Origin: Allomesorhizobium camelthorni
Lineage (GTDB): Bacteria; Pseudomonadota; Alphaproteobacteria; Rhizobiales; Rhizobiaceae
Assembly (NCBI RefSeq): GCF_011045125.1
Contig: NZ_JAAKZF010000033.1
Coordinates: forward strand, 1-62,649
DNA: 62,649 nucleotides
Direction: 5' to 3'
A program made the translations under genes and the position numbers. Within the stretch, counting starts at the first letter, position 1. Every line of letters begins with the position of its first letter. Under the pieces are notes generated by a model. The model searched no databases. It was not told the DNA's origin and saw only the letters and a program-made list of their open reading frames with translations. Shown here piece after piece: positions 18,964 to 28,158 of the stretch.

Positions 18964-19695
18964 TCAGCGAGGAGCAAAGCCTGCTGACGAGGCGTTCGCG
19001 GTGGCGATGTCTTCGCTGCTCGTGCGCACCGGGACGACGCCGCGCGCCAGCGAAAAAAGGTATTTGTTGTATTCGGTGAACAGCACCCGCAGCGCATCCG
19101 GCTTGGTAACCCAGCCGCCGTTGTCCAGCCTGGTATTCACGACCGGATAAGGCTGCAGCTCGGCGTCGCCGATATACCGGCCCATTTCCAGAAGGCTTCG
19201 CGGCATATGGTAGTTGTTCGTCACAAGGATGACGCTGCCATAATGGTGGCTGCGCACCCACTTGGCGCTCTCTTCGGCGTTGCCGATCGTGTCCAGCGCG
19301 GCGTGGTCGATGTCGACGCAGCAGGAGAACAGCGTCTTGTCCGCGCCGGTCGCCGCACGCAAAGCATCGCGGTTGGCGACCGGATTCACGCCGCTGATCA
19401 GGAGCCTCTCGCCCTTCCCCGATTTCAAAAGATCGACGCCGGCGTCGATCCGCGCTTGTCCACCGGTCAGGACGATGATTGCATCGGCCCTGGGCAGGTC
19501 CTTGGGTGTTTCCATGCCGCCTATATGGCTGGCGAACAGGCCGAAGCCTGCGGCGAACAGAAAAGCCGCCCCCGTGAGTGAAAATGCGGCAATGCGAAGG
19601 AAAGAAACGAGGCGGAGCTTTTTTGGGCCATGACGTCCCGTGCCGCCGTTTCCGGCGGCTGCGGTCGCATCGGTCGAGTTCGGCCCGTTCACCAT
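18964..19695 (-). CDS. YdcF/DUF218 family membrane protein
   Basis: A 243-residue protein with one N-terminal membrane helix (about 23-45) and a DUF218 domain, seen as DAIIVLTGGQARIDAGVDLL and SVILVTNNYHMPRSLLEM. DUF218 proteins such as SanA/ElyC act in envelope or cell-wall maintenance, but this member's reaction is not known. I chose ATG at 19695 (GGAG ten bases upstream) over the far upstream ATG at 19749. It follows ftsX on the same strand, so may belong to the ftsEX transcript. Confidence 0.83.
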   Translation of the reverse strand: MVNGPNSTDATAAAGNGGTGRHGPKKLRLVSFLRIAAFSLTGAAFLFAAGFGLFASHIGGMETPKDLPRADAIIVLTGGQARIDAGVDLLKSGKGERLLISGVNPVANRDALRAATGADKTLFSCCVDIDHAALDTIGNAEESAKWVRSHHYGSVILVTNNYHMPRSLLEMGRYIGDAELQPYPVVNTRLDNGGWVTKPDALRVLFTEYNKYLFSLARGVVPVRTSSEDIATANASSAGFAPR

Positions 19696-19764
19696 ATGAT
19701 GGTTAACTCCGAATCGCCGTCTTGACCAGCGCCATCGCGCGTCGTGCACCGGTTCTGCACACGG

Positions 19765-20754
19765 TCAGCCTCCATCCGGACGGCCGACATCTATGTCGCT
19801 TAAATAGGTCACGACCGTGAAATGCGAAGTCGCGGCCGTCAGCGCGCCGACCACCGCCACCACCAGCGCCACGCCGGCATAGCCGGTGACGCCTATGGCG
19901 AAATTGCCGAACAGCGCCGTCGCCTGGTCGGCCTCGGGCGTGGCGAGGTTCATGGACGACCACCAGGAAAACACGATGAACACCACGACGGCCGCCAGGC
20001 CCCCGACAGCCGCGCCCTTCATGCCGGTGAGCAGGAAGTGGTGGCGGAATTCGCTGGCGATGAAGCGCGCCTCCGCGCCGACGAAATGCAGCACCTCGAT
20101 GATGTGGCCATTGCCGGCCATGGCGCCGCGCGTGGCGAACACCACCGACAGCACGGTGGCCGAGAGCATCAGCACCAGCACCGCCACGCCGAGCGTGACC
20201 GTGGTTCGCGCCATGGCGACCAGCCGGTCAACCCAGGTGCGGTGGTCGTCGAGCATGGCGCTCGGGACTTCCGCGGCCAGCATGGCCCGCATGGACGCGA
20301 AGTCGGGCGGGCTGTCCTCGTCTATGGTGACGATAACCAGCCGCGGCACCGGCAGTTCGTCAATGTTCAGCCCGGCGCCGAGCCACGGTTCGAGCAGCCG
20401 CGCGGTCGCCTCGCGGTCGACGATGCGGGCCTCGCGCACGCCGGCGAACTCGCTGGCGATGCGCTGGGCGGCGGCGAGTGCGGCCTCCATGTCGAACCCT
20501 TCCGAGGGCTTTATCTGGATCGTCGCCTCGCGCGCGATCTGGTTTTCCCACACCGACGCGGTGTCGCGCACCAGCGTGACCGCGCCAAGCGTCAGGCAGG
20601 ACAGGAAGGTCATGATGGCGATGACGGAGATCAGCGCCCGTCCGGCGATGTTCTGCGACGGCACGATCGGCGCCATCTTGCGCTGGGCGCGCTCATTGGC
20701 CGGCCGCGTCTCGTCCATGCCATGCCCGTCATGCTGCTCGGCCAGTTCAGTCAT
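19765..20754 (-). CDS. ftsX: Cell-division protein FtsX
   Basis: Membrane partner of FtsE, 329 residues. It has a cytoplasmic N-terminus, a first membrane helix near 35-58, a periplasmic domain that contacts peptidoglycan-hydrolase activators, and three C-terminal helices. FtsEX couples ATP hydrolysis to septal wall cleavage. Its start overlaps the ftsE stop by eight bases, so the two are translationally coupled. Confidence 0.9.
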   Translation of the reverse strand: MTELAEQHDGHGMDETRPANERAQRKMAPIVPSQNIAGRALISVIAIMTFLSCLTLGAVTLVRDTASVWENQIAREATIQIKPSEGFDMEAALAAAQRIASEFAGVREARIVDREATARLLEPWLGAGLNIDELPVPRLVIVTIDEDSPPDFASMRAMLAAEVPSAMLDDHRTWVDRLVAMARTTVTLGVAVLVLMLSATVLSVVFATRGAMAGNGHIIEVLHFVGAEARFIASEFRHHFLLTGMKGAAVGGLAAVVVFIVFSWWSSMNLATPEADQATALFGNFAIGVTGYAGVALVVAVVGALTAATSHFTVVTYLSDIDVGRPDGG

Positions 20755-21406
20755 AGATGTCGAGCCTCCCGCCGGACAGGATCATGCGGCGCGCATCGAC
20801 CTGTTCCATCAGGCCGAGGTCGTGGGTGGCGATCACCACGGCCGTGCCGAGCCGGTTGAGTTCGATGAACAGCCGCAGCAGTCGACGCGCCAGCGGCGGG
20901 TCGACATTGCCCGTCGGCTCGTCGGCAAGCAGGATCTCCGGTTGCTCGATCAGCGCCCGGGCGATAGCCGCACGCTGCTTCTCACCGCCCGAAAGCACGG
21001 GCGGCAGCACGTGCATGCGTTCGCCTAGGCCGACCCATTTCAGCAGCTCGATGACGTCGGTGCGGTAGCTCGCCTCCTCGCGCCCGCGCACGCGCAGCGG
21101 CAGCGCGACATTCTCGTAGGTGGTCATGTGGTCGAGCAGCCGGAAATCCTGGAACACCACGCCGATGCGCCGGCGCAGCATAGGCAGTTCATGCCTGGTG
21201 ATGCGCGAGCGGTCCTTGCCGAAGACATTGATCAGGCCGCGCGTGGGTTTGAGCGACAGAAACAGAAGCCTGAGCAGCGTCGTCTTGCCGGCCCCCGAAG
21301 GTCCGCTCAGAAACTGGAACGAGCGCTGCGGGATGTGGAAGGAGATGTCGCGGAGAATCTCCGGACCCATTCCGTAACGCAGGCCGACATTCTCGAAGCG
21401 AATCAA
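20747..21406 (-). CDS. ftsE: Cell-division ATP-binding protein FtsE
   Basis: ABC-type ATPase of 219 residues. Walker A is GPSGAGKTT (about 37-45), the signature is LSGGEKQRAAIARAL and Walker B is ILLADEPTGNVD. It acts with FtsX at the division site. The upstream region, shared with a divergent gene, contains a consensus CtrA box (21477-21491), tying it to the alphaproteobacterial cell-cycle circuit. Confidence 0.93.
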   Translation of the reverse strand: MIRFENVGLRYGMGPEILRDISFHIPQRSFQFLSGPSGAGKTTLLRLLFLSLKPTRGLINVFGKDRSRITRHELPMLRRRIGVVFQDFRLLDHMTTYENVALPLRVRGREEASYRTDVIELLKWVGLGERMHVLPPVLSGGEKQRAAIARALIEQPEILLADEPTGNVDPPLARRLLRLFIELNRLGTAVVIATHDLGLMEQVDARRMILSGGRLDIYD

Positions 21407-21476
21407 CTCATGAACCCTGGATGTTTTGGGGCGCCGAATACGGCTGCCTGTCTCGATCGACCATCGGTCCGCATGG

Positions 21477-21491
21477 TTAACCGGCGGTTAA
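21477..21491. promoter_or_regulatory. CtrA-type box upstream of ftsE
   Basis: TTAA-N7-TTAA is present exactly (TTAACCGGCGGTTAA), about 70 bases upstream of the ftsE start and 100 bases upstream of the divergent gene. This is the classical full CtrA binding site of alphaproteobacteria, where CtrA times cell-division genes. A single further TTAACC lies at about 21537. Confidence 0.65.
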
Positions 21492-21592
21492 TTTTCTGCG
21501 GTTTTGGCCCCATATCCGCCCGGCGGCAGCGAAGCGTTAACCAATTCCGTTTACCTCCGCATCGGGGGACGATTGAAGGCTGGCCGGCATCC

Positions 21593-22210
21593 ATGGCAGA
21601 CCAACGCACCGCACGCCCGGTTTCCGGCGAAATCATGACCGGCAGGGACGCGCATGCCCTGCCGTCGGGCGCCGTTGCGGCGCTCGACGACATCGTCGAC
21701 GCCGATTACGAGATCGTCTCGCCGCCCGAACGAGACCCCGACCGCTCCAGATTTCCCGCCGTTCCCACGTCGACAGGCGGTATGGCGATGCTGCGCCGGG
21801 CCGGCGACGATCTTGCCAGGGGTCCGGTGCGCGGCGGCCCGATATTCTGGACTTTCGGCATGGCCGCCGTCGCCGCTGCCTTCTGGGTCTCCGGCGGTCA
21901 CGCCCTGATCCACCATGCCTTGCCGCAGCCTGCCGCCGCGCTGACGATTTCGGGCATTTCGTCGCGCATCCAGACCGCTGGCGCAAAAAGCTTCCTGCAT
22001 GTCGATGGCCATGCCGCCAATGACGGTGAAGCGGCCGCGGCTCTGCCGCCGCTCGAAATCCGCGTCGCGGCAAATGACGGCCGCGTGACCCGCTACAAAT
22101 TGGGGGCATACGCACGCCAAATGGAGCCCGGCGAACGTTTTGCCTTTTCGAGCAGGCTCGACGTGCCTAAAAGCGGGGTGAAGACCGTTTCGGTCACATT
22201 CGGCGAGTAG
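21593..22210 (+). CDS. Membrane protein divergent from ftsE, DUF3426-like C-terminus without zinc ribbon
   Basis: A 205-residue protein: charged N-terminus (1-80), one membrane helix (about 83-105, IFWTFGMAAVAAAFWVSGGHAL) and a periplasmic C-domain (about 118-205) whose LPPLEIRVAANDGRVTRY and MEPGERFAFSSRL segments resemble the C-terminal domain of MJ0042-type zinc-ribbon/DUF3426 proteins often encoded next to ftsE in rhizobia. The usual N-terminal CxxC zinc ribbon is absent; the protein has no cysteine at all. ATG 21593 is the first plausible start. hpt follows ten bases downstream. Confidence 0.7.
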   Translation: MADQRTARPVSGEIMTGRDAHALPSGAVAALDDIVDADYEIVSPPERDPDRSRFPAVPTSTGGMAMLRRAGDDLARGPVRGGPIFWTFGMAAVAAAFWVSGGHALIHHALPQPAAALTISGISSRIQTAGAKSFLHVDGHAANDGEAAAALPPLEIRVAANDGRVTRYKLGAYARQMEPGERFAFSSRLDVPKSGVKTVSVTFGE

Positions 22211-22219
22211 GAACTGATC

Positions 22220-22762
22220 ATGCCAATCGTTCGCGGCAAAGAAATCGAAGTGCTGTTTTCCGCCTCGACAATCGCCAGGCGCAATCTCGAGCTCGCCAAG
22301 GAGATCGCCGCCCACGACTACACCGACCTTCTGGTCATCTCGGTGCTGAAGGGCTCGTTCATCTTCGCCGCCGACCTGATCCGCGCAATGCACGATGTCG
22401 GCTTGTCGCCAGAGGTAGAGTTCATCTTCATCTCCAGCTATGGGGCGGGCACGACCACCGGCGAGGTCCGGGTGCTGCGCGACATCGATAACGAGGTCAA
22501 GGGCCGCGACGTGCTCCTGATCGACGATATTCTCGAATCCGGCAAGACGCTGTCCTTCACCCGCGACCTGATGCTGTCGCGCGGCGCCAAGAGCTGCGCC
22601 CTAGCCGTGCTGCTCGACAAGCGCATGCGCCGCCAGACGACGCTCAACGCCGACTATGTCGGCTTCGACTGCCCGGACTATTTCGTCGTCGGCTACGGCA
22701 TGGACGTCGCCCACGCCTTTCGCGAACTGCCCTTCGTCGGCGTGGTCAAGGGCGACGCCTGA
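22220..22762 (+). CDS. hpt: Hypoxanthine phosphoribosyltransferase
   Basis: Salvages hypoxanthine (and perhaps guanine) to IMP/GMP using PRPP. The 180-residue type I phosphoribosyltransferase has the PRPP loop DVLLIDDILESGKTL (about 95-109) and the flexible-loop region SSYGAGTTTGEVR (about 72-84). It lies in a row with the ftsE-divergent gene upstream and a GST gene five bases downstream. Confidence 0.94.
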   Translation: MPIVRGKEIEVLFSASTIARRNLELAKEIAAHDYTDLLVISVLKGSFIFAADLIRAMHDVGLSPEVEFIFISSYGAGTTTGEVRVLRDIDNEVKGRDVLLIDDILESGKTLSFTRDLMLSRGAKSCALAVLLDKRMRRQTTLNADYVGFDCPDYFVVGYGMDVAHAFRELPFVGVVKGDA

Positions 22763-22767
22763 GCGGC

Positions 22768-23406
22768 ATGGCGGTCACGCTCCACGGCTACAGCTACAGC
22801 GTCTATCTGCGCATCGCACGCATGACGATGCTGGAAAAGGGTGTCGCTTGGAGCCATGTCGAAGTCGACCCGTTCGCCGACGAGATCCCGCCGGACTATC
22901 GCGCCCTCAACCCGTTCGGGCGCGTGCCGACGCTCGACCATGACGGCTTCGTGCTCTACGAGACCACGGCGATCACGCGATACATCGACGAAGCGTTTGA
23001 AGGCCCGAGGCTGCAGCCCGAAACGCCGCGCGAAAGGGCGCGGATGAACCAGATCATTGCCATCGCCGATTCCTATGGCTACTGGCCGATGGTGCGGCAG
23101 GTGTTTTCGCAGCGCGTCTTCAATGCCCGGCGCAGGACGCCGGACGAGGCGGTGACCGCCGAAGGCCTGGCGCGCTCGCGCAAGGTTCTGGCCGCGCTGG
23201 AACCGCTCATCGGCGGCAGCAATTTCCTGGTCGGCGACAGGTTGAGCCTGGCGGACCTGCATCTCGGCGCGATGACCGCCTATTTCACGGCTGCGAAAGA
23301 GGGAGCCGCGGCACTCGGCGATTACCCGAAGCTCGGCGTCTGGTGGAAAGCTTTCAAGAACAGGAAATCGCTGACCGAAACCGACCCGGGATTGCCGGAC
23401 GATTGA
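22768..23406 (+). CDS. Glutathione S-transferase family protein
   Basis: A 212-residue GST with N-terminal thioredoxin-like domain (AVTLHGYSYSVYLRIARM, NPFGRVPTLDHDGFVLYETTAITRYI at about 50-75) and helical C-domain containing GDRLSLADLHLGAM. It starts five bases after hpt and is probably cotranscribed. Substrate unknown. It converges with tyrC. Confidence 0.85.
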   Translation: MAVTLHGYSYSVYLRIARMTMLEKGVAWSHVEVDPFADEIPPDYRALNPFGRVPTLDHDGFVLYETTAITRYIDEAFEGPRLQPETPRERARMNQIIAIADSYGYWPMVRQVFSQRVFNARRRTPDEAVTAEGLARSRKVLAALEPLIGGSNFLVGDRLSLADLHLGAMTAYFTAAKEGAAALGDYPKLGVWWKAFKNRKSLTETDPGLPDD

Positions 23407-23431
23407 AGGCCGCCTCCAGTGCGCGCAAAGC

Positions 23432-24385
23432 TCACGATTTCGGCTGGGCCGCGAGCGCATCCGGATGCTCGATCGCCTGGCGGCCGAAATCGGGAACGTC
23501 GATATCCTGTCCGGCCTCGATGATCGAGCGGCGCACGGCGCGGGTGCGGGTGAACATGTCGAACAGCTTTTCGCCGTCGCCCCAGCGTATGGCTCGCTGC
23601 AGAGAGGCAAGATCCTCCGAAAACCGCGCCAGCATTTCGAGGATCGCGTCCTTGTTGTGCAGGCAGACGTCGCGCCACATCGTCGGATCGGAGGCGGCAA
23701 GGCGGGTGAAGTCGCGGAAGCCGGACGCCGAGTATTTGATGACCTCGGTCTTGGTGACGGCCTCGAGGTCGTCGGCGGTGCCGACGATGTTGTAGGCGAT
23801 GATGTGCGGCAGGTGCGAGACGATGGCCAGCACCATGTCGTGGTGCTCGGGGTCCATGGTGTCGATGTTGGAGCCGCAGCGCCGCCAGAACTCGGACAGT
23901 TTTTCGAGCGCGGCGGCGTCGGTGCCCGGCAGCGGCGTGAAGATGCACCAGCGGTTCTCGAACAGGTCGGCGAAGCCGGCGTCGGGCCCGGATTTTTCGG
24001 TGCCGGCCAGCGGATGGCCGGGAATGAAATGCACGTTGCCCGGCATATGCGGCTCGATCTGTGAAATCACCGAACGCTTGGTCGAGCCGACATCGGTGAC
24101 GATGGCGCCGGCTTTCAGCGCCGGCGCGATCTGCGCGGCGACCTCGCCGGACGAGCCGACCGGCACGGAGATGATGACGAGGTCCGCTTCCTTCACCGCT
24201 TCCGCGGCGTCGGTCGAGTAGCTGTCGCCCAGGCCGAGTTCCTCCGCCCGCTCGAGCGTGGCGGCGCTGCGCGTCGAGATGGCGATATGGCCGGCCAGTT
24301 TCTCGCGGCGGATCACCCGCGCCAGCGACGAGCCGATCAGGCCGATGCCCACCAGGGCGATCTTATCAAACATTGGTTCCGACAT
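23432..24385 (-). CDS. tyrC: Prephenate/arogenate dehydrogenase family protein
   Basis: NAD(P)-dependent oxidative decarboxylation in tyrosine synthesis; alphaproteobacterial members usually accept arogenate (TyrC) and often prephenate. The 317-residue chain opens with the Rossmann loop ALVGIGLIGSSLAR (about 9-22) and contains the helical dehydrogenase domain with HPLAGTEKSGP (catalytic His, about 118-128). It starts four bases after hisC ends, so the two form an operon in which the aminotransferase could supply arogenate. Confidence 0.88.
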   Translation of the reverse strand: MSEPMFDKIALVGIGLIGSSLARVIRREKLAGHIAISTRSAATLERAEELGLGDSYSTDAAEAVKEADLVIISVPVGSSGEVAAQIAPALKAGAIVTDVGSTKRSVISQIEPHMPGNVHFIPGHPLAGTEKSGPDAGFADLFENRWCIFTPLPGTDAAALEKLSEFWRRCGSNIDTMDPEHHDMVLAIVSHLPHIIAYNIVGTADDLEAVTKTEVIKYSASGFRDFTRLAASDPTMWRDVCLHNKDAILEMLARFSEDLASLQRAIRWGDGEKLFDMFTRTRAVRRSIIEAGQDIDVPDFGRQAIEHPDALAAQPKS

Positions 24386-24389
24386 TCGA

Positions 24390-25502
24390 CTAACTTTTCA
24401 GAAATTCGGCGAGAGCGGCGACCACGCCGCGATTGGCCTCTTCGGTGCCGACGGTCATGCGCAGCGCATCGGGCAGACCATAGGCCGCGACCCGGCGCAG
24501 AATATAGCCACGCGCTGTCAGATAATCGTCTGCGGCCGCCGCTGAATGCTTCTCATCCGCCGGGAAGTGGATGAGAATAAAATTGCCGACGCTGGGCGTG
24601 ACGCGCAGGCCGAGTTTCGGCAATTCCTCGCTGAGCCAGCCAAGCCACTTTTCATTATGCGCGACGGTGCGCTCGACATGGGCGCGGTCGCGCATTGCTG
24701 CTGCGCCCGCCTCGATCGCCACGGCGTTGACGTTGAACGGCCCGCGCATACGGTTCAGCGCATCGACGACATGGGCCGGCGCATAGGCCCAGCCGACGCG
24801 CACGCCGCCGAGGCCGTGGATCTTCGAAAACGTGCGGGTCATCACCACGTTTTGCGACGACGAGACCAGCTCGATGCCGGATTCATAGTCGTTGCGGCGG
24901 ACATATTCGGCATAGGCCGCGTCGAGCACCAGGAGCACATGCTTCGGCAGGCCGGCATGCAGCCGCCGCACCTCCTCGAACGGGATGTAGGTGCCGGTCG
25001 GATTGTTGGGATTGGCGAGGAAGACGATCTTGGTCTTCGGTGTCGCCGCAGCCAGGATTGCATCGACATCGGCGGTCTCGTTGGTCTCCTTCGCGACCAC
25101 CGGCACCGCGCCCGCGGCCTGGATGTAGATGCGGTAGACCAGGAAGCCGTGCTCGGTGAACACGCCCTCGTCGCCGGGCTGGAGGTAGCTCTGGGCAAGC
25201 AGGCCGATGATCTCGTCCGACCCGTTGGAGCAGACGATGTTCGCCGGGTTCAGCCCATGCGCCTCGGCGATCGCCTCGCGCAGTTTGGTGGCGGAGCCGT
25301 CCGGATAGAATTCGAGCCGGCCGGCCGTCTCGCGCGCCGCCTCGATCGCAGCCGGCGAGGCACCGAGCGGATTTTCGTTCGACGACAGCTTATGGACCTT
25401 GGTAACGCCGGCGGGCGCAGCGCTCTTGCCCGGCACATAGGCGGCGATGTCCATGACGCCTGGCTTGGGCTGCGGGCGGCTTTTGTCGATCGGCTGCGTC
25501 AT
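24390..25502 (-). CDS. hisC: Histidinol-phosphate aminotransferase
   Basis: PLP enzyme of histidine synthesis, 370 residues, often also active on aromatic keto acids. The substrate clasp [11 protein letters not shown] (41-51), the [10 protein letters not shown] block (163-172), the PLP aspartate in LDAAYAEY and the Schiff-base lysine in [12 protein letters not shown] (Lys227) are all present. I start at ATG 25502; the longer frame upstream has no family resemblance. Its pairing with tyrC suggests an aromatic role beside or instead of histidine. Confidence 0.9.
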   Translation of the reverse strand: MTQPIDKSRPQPKPGVMDIAAYVPGKSAAPAGVTKVHKLSSNENPLGASPAAIEAARETAGRLEFYPDGSATKLREAIAEAHGLNPANIVCSNGSDEIIGLLAQSYLQPGDEGVFTEHGFLVYRIYIQAAGAVPVVAKETNETADVDAILAAATPKTKIVFLANPNNPTGTYIPFEEVRRLHAGLPKHVLLVLDAAYAEYVRRNDYESGIELVSSSQNVVMTRTFSKIHGLGGVRVGWAYAPAHVVDALNRMRGPFNVNAVAIEAGAAAMRDRAHVERTVAHNEKWLGWLSEELPKLGLRVTPSVGNFILIHFPADEKHSAAAADDYLTARGYILRRVAAYGLPDALRMTVGTEEANRGVVAALAEFLKS

Positions 25503-25686
25503 GGCGAAAAGGTCCGGTTGGAATTTGGCCCGAACAGGATTTCGGGGCGGGACGGAAATACAGGCCGGATGCCGCAATGTCGAGGCCGCGCGGGACAGCC
25601 GGTGGAGCCAACGCCAAGAAACCATTGACAGGCCCGGCCCTCACTCCCTAGCTACGGCTCGAATTTCAGGAGCGCGGCGCGCCGGC

Positions 25687-26877
25687 ATGGCGATGACAAC
25701 AACAGCGGCAAAGACTGCTAAGGCGGCGTGGGCAAACGAGGCCAACGACCCGTCGAGCCCCGTCGTGCGCTTCGGCCTGGACAAGCCGCTGCGGCTCGAT
25801 GCCGGCACCGTGCTGTCGCCCTTCCAGATCGCCTACCAGACCTATGGCGAACTCAACGAGGCGCGCTCCAACGCGATCCTGATCTGTCACGCGCTGACCG
25901 GCGACCAGCACGTCGCCAACCGCAATCCGGTGACCGGCAAGCCCGGCTGGTGGGATGTGCTGATCGGTCCCGGCAAGATCATCGATACCAACCGCTTCTT
26001 CGTCATCTGCTCCAACGTCGTTGGCGGCTGCCTCGGCTCCACCGGCCCGGCCTCGACCAATCCGGCCACCGGCAAGCCATACGGCCTTGATCTCCCCGTC
26101 ATCACTATCCGCGACATGGTGCGGGCGCAGGTCATGCTGGTCGACCATTTCGGCATCGACCGCCTGTTTTCCGTGGTCGGCGGCTCGATGGGCGGCATGC
26201 AGGTTCTGGAATGGGCGGCGAGCTATCCCGAGCGCGTGTTCTCGGCGCTGCCGATCGCCACCGGCGCGCGCCATTCCTCGCAGAACATCGCCTTCCACGA
26301 GGTCGGCCGGCAAGCGGTGATGGCCGATCCGGACTGGCATGGCGGCAAATATTTCGAGACCGGCAGGCGGCCCGAAAAAGGTCTCGCCGTCGCGCGCATG
26401 GCCGCCCACATCACCTATCTGTCGGAATCGGCGCTGCACCGGAAATTCGGCCGCAATCTGCAGGATCGCGAGGCGCTTACCTTCGGCTTCGACGCAGATT
26501 TCCAGATCGAGAGCTATCTGCGCCATCAGGGCATGAGCTTCGTCGACCGCTTCGACGCCAATTCTTATCTCTACATGACGCGGGCGATGGATTATTTCGA
26601 CCTTGCCGCCGATCATGGCGGGCGGCTGGCTGACGCCTTCACCGGCACCAAGACGCGATTCTGCCTCGTTTCCTTCACCAGCGACTGGCTGTTTCCGACC
26701 GAAGAAAGCCGGGCGATCGTGCATGCGCTGAACGCCGCCGGCGCGTCGGTCTCCTTCGTCGAGATCGAGACCGACCGCGGCCATGACGCCTTCCTGCTCG
26801 ACGAGCCGGAGCTCTTCGCGGCGATCCGCGGCTTTCTGCAATCGGCGGCCCGCGCGCGGGGGCTGGACCAGCCGTGA
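25687..26877 (+). CDS. metX: Homoserine O-acetyltransferase MetX
   Basis: Activates homoserine with acetyl-CoA for methionine synthesis. The 396-residue alpha/beta-hydrolase has its nucleophile in [10 protein letters not shown] (Ser167), with the catalytic Asp and His expected in TSDWLFP and [12 protein letters not shown] at 25687 fits family length; AGGAG lies upstream with a longer than usual spacing (14 bases) that contains a GGCGCGCC palindrome. The downstream metW overlaps by four bases, the standard MetXW arrangement. The 184-base divergent region with hisC shows no convincing SAM riboswitch. Confidence 0.94.
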   Translation: MAMTTTAAKTAKAAWANEANDPSSPVVRFGLDKPLRLDAGTVLSPFQIAYQTYGELNEARSNAILICHALTGDQHVANRNPVTGKPGWWDVLIGPGKIIDTNRFFVICSNVVGGCLGSTGPASTNPATGKPYGLDLPVITIRDMVRAQVMLVDHFGIDRLFSVVGGSMGGMQVLEWAASYPERVFSALPIATGARHSSQNIAFHEVGRQAVMADPDWHGGKYFETGRRPEKGLAVARMAAHITYLSESALHRKFGRNLQDREALTFGFDADFQIESYLRHQGMSFVDRFDANSYLYMTRAMDYFDLAADHGGRLADAFTGTKTRFCLVSFTSDWLFPTEESRAIVHALNAAGASVSFVEIETDRGHDAFLLDEPELFAAIRGFLQSAARARGLDQP

Positions 26878-27488
26878 GCGTCAATGTCGCCCACCGCGTC
26901 GATCTGCAGGTCGTCGCCGATTTCATCGCGCCGCGCGCAAAGGTGCTCGACGTCGGCAGCGGCGACGGGCTGCTGCTCGAGCTCCTGCAGAACGACAAGC
27001 AGGTCGACGGGCGCGGCGTGGAGCTGTCGCAGCGCGGCGTCAATGAATGCGTCTCGCGCGGCCTGTCGGTGATCCAGGGCGACGCCGACCGCGATCTCGT
27101 CTTCTACCCCGACAAGGGTTTTGACTTCGTCATCCTGTCGCAGACGCTGCAAGCGACGCGCAACCCGAAGCTGGTGCTCGACGAATTGCTGCGGATCGGC
27201 GAGCGCGCCATCGTCTCCTTCCCGAATTTCGGCCACTGGCGCGTGCGGTTTTCGCTGTTCTTCTTCGGCCGCATGCCGGTGACCAGGGACCTGCCCTATA
27301 GTTGGTACGACACGCCCAACATCCATTTCTGCACCATCCGCGATTTTGTCGCTTTATGCGACGAGGTCGGCGCCAAAGTGGAGAAGGCGACGGCGCTCGA
27401 CGCCAACGGCCAGAAGATCGGCTTCAACATGCCGTGGTGGTTCTGGAACTTCTTCGGCCAGCAGGCGGTGTTTCTGTTGAGAAGATAG
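26874..27488 (+). CDS. metW: Methionine biosynthesis protein MetW
   Basis: Partner of MetX required for full homoserine acetylation in many proteobacteria; 204 residues with a methyltransferase-like fold ([15 protein letters not shown], about 22-36). GTG start overlaps the metX TGA as GTGA. Conserved [19 protein letters not shown]-terminus is family-typical. The operon ends here and converges with a toxin-antitoxin pair. Confidence 0.93.
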   Translation: MSVNVAHRVDLQVVADFIAPRAKVLDVGSGDGLLLELLQNDKQVDGRGVELSQRGVNECVSRGLSVIQGDADRDLVFYPDKGFDFVILSQTLQATRNPKLVLDELLRIGERAIVSFPNFGHWRVRFSLFFFGRMPVTRDLPYSWYDTPNIHFCTIRDFVALCDEVGAKVEKATALDANGQKIGFNMPWWFWNFFGQQAVFLLRR

Positions 27489-27511
27489 ATGTCTCACCGC
27501 GCATAGAGCGG

Positions 27512-27811
27512 CTACTCGTTCATCAGATCGCCGGTAATATCGCGATAGCCGCTCACCACACGGACGATGTCGACTGTTTTTTCTCGCACTTCATAAAAGA
27601 CGACATAGCTTCCAGCCGGAAAACTTCGCAATCCTTCCGACAATTCACTGCGACGTCGGCCAGCTTCCGGCTCAGATGCCAGCAACAGAAAGACATCGTT
27701 TATCCGAGCGATAATTTTTTCGGCCGCTCGTTCGTTCTCAGCGGCGACATACTTCCAGATATCGAGCATATCCGCCCGGGCACGCGGCCTGAGGCGAATC
27801 CTATGCGCCAT
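27512..27811 (-). CDS. parE: RelE/ParE-family toxin
   Basis: A 99-residue ParE-like toxin (MAHRIRLRPRARADMLDIWKYVAAENERAA start, FPAGSYVVFYEV and VDIVRVVSGYRD at the end). ParE toxins poison DNA gyrase; RelE relatives cleave mRNA, and the sequence alone favours ParE. It overlaps the upstream antitoxin by 11 bases, which couples their translation. Confidence 0.87.
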   Translation of the reverse strand: MAHRIRLRPRARADMLDIWKYVAAENERAAEKIIARINDVFLLLASEPEAGRRRSELSEGLRSFPAGSYVVFYEVREKTVDIVRVVSGYRDITGDLMNE

Positions 27812-28064
27812 GTTTCCCGTTTTTTATAGCACGTGCTTCGGTCAGGAAGCTGGTCAGATCGAACGGTTCTGGCTCGCCACTCTCGAGCCCCTCGCGAACG
27901 GCGTCTCTCAGCGCCTCAAGCTTGGCCTGCCGTTGTTGCTCCCGCTCTTCGATCAACCGCAATCCATCGCGCAGAACCTCGCTGGCTGACGCGTAGCGAC
28001 CGCTCTCGACCAGTTGGCGCACCAGTCCCTCATAATGTTGACCAATCGTGTAGCTCGATGGCAT
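27801..28064 (-). CDS. parD: ParD-like ribbon-helix-helix antitoxin
   Basis: An 87-residue antitoxin with an N-terminal DNA-binding region (SSYTIGQHYEGLVRQLVESGRYASASEVLRDGLRLIEERE) and an acidic C-terminal toxin-binding tail (LESGEPEPFDLTSFL). I place the start at ATG 28064 because GGAGGT lies seven bases upstream; the ATG at 28079 contains that ribosome site. A short perfect palindrome upstream is the likely operator. Confidence 0.87.
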   Translation of the reverse strand: MPSSYTIGQHYEGLVRQLVESGRYASASEVLRDGLRLIEEREQQRQAKLEALRDAVREGLESGEPEPFDLTSFLTEARAIKNGKHGA

Positions 28065-28090
28065 TTCGTCTACCTCCATCGCGGCAAATG

Positions 28091-28108
28091 TATCATTTTA
28101 TGATATCA
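28091..28108. promoter_or_regulatory. Candidate ParD operator
   Basis: TATCAT-TTT-ATGATA (28091-28105) is a perfect dyad immediately upstream of parD, overlapped by a second palindrome TGATATCA (28101-28108). The place and symmetry suit autorepression by the ParD-ParE complex. Confidence 0.6.
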
Positions 28109-28158
28109 ACGCCAAGCTTTACCTGTCTGGATGGATCGCGTTTGCGAACCAAAGCAGG

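Noticed and set aside
25503-25686. Possible SAM-II riboswitch upstream of metX (GCCGG, then GGAGCCAACGCCAAGAAAC)
   Set aside because: SAM-II elements are common before metX in alphaproteobacteria and a few blocks look alike, but the conserved GAUUU loop and the 3' GCUAAA block are missing. A covariance-model search would settle it.
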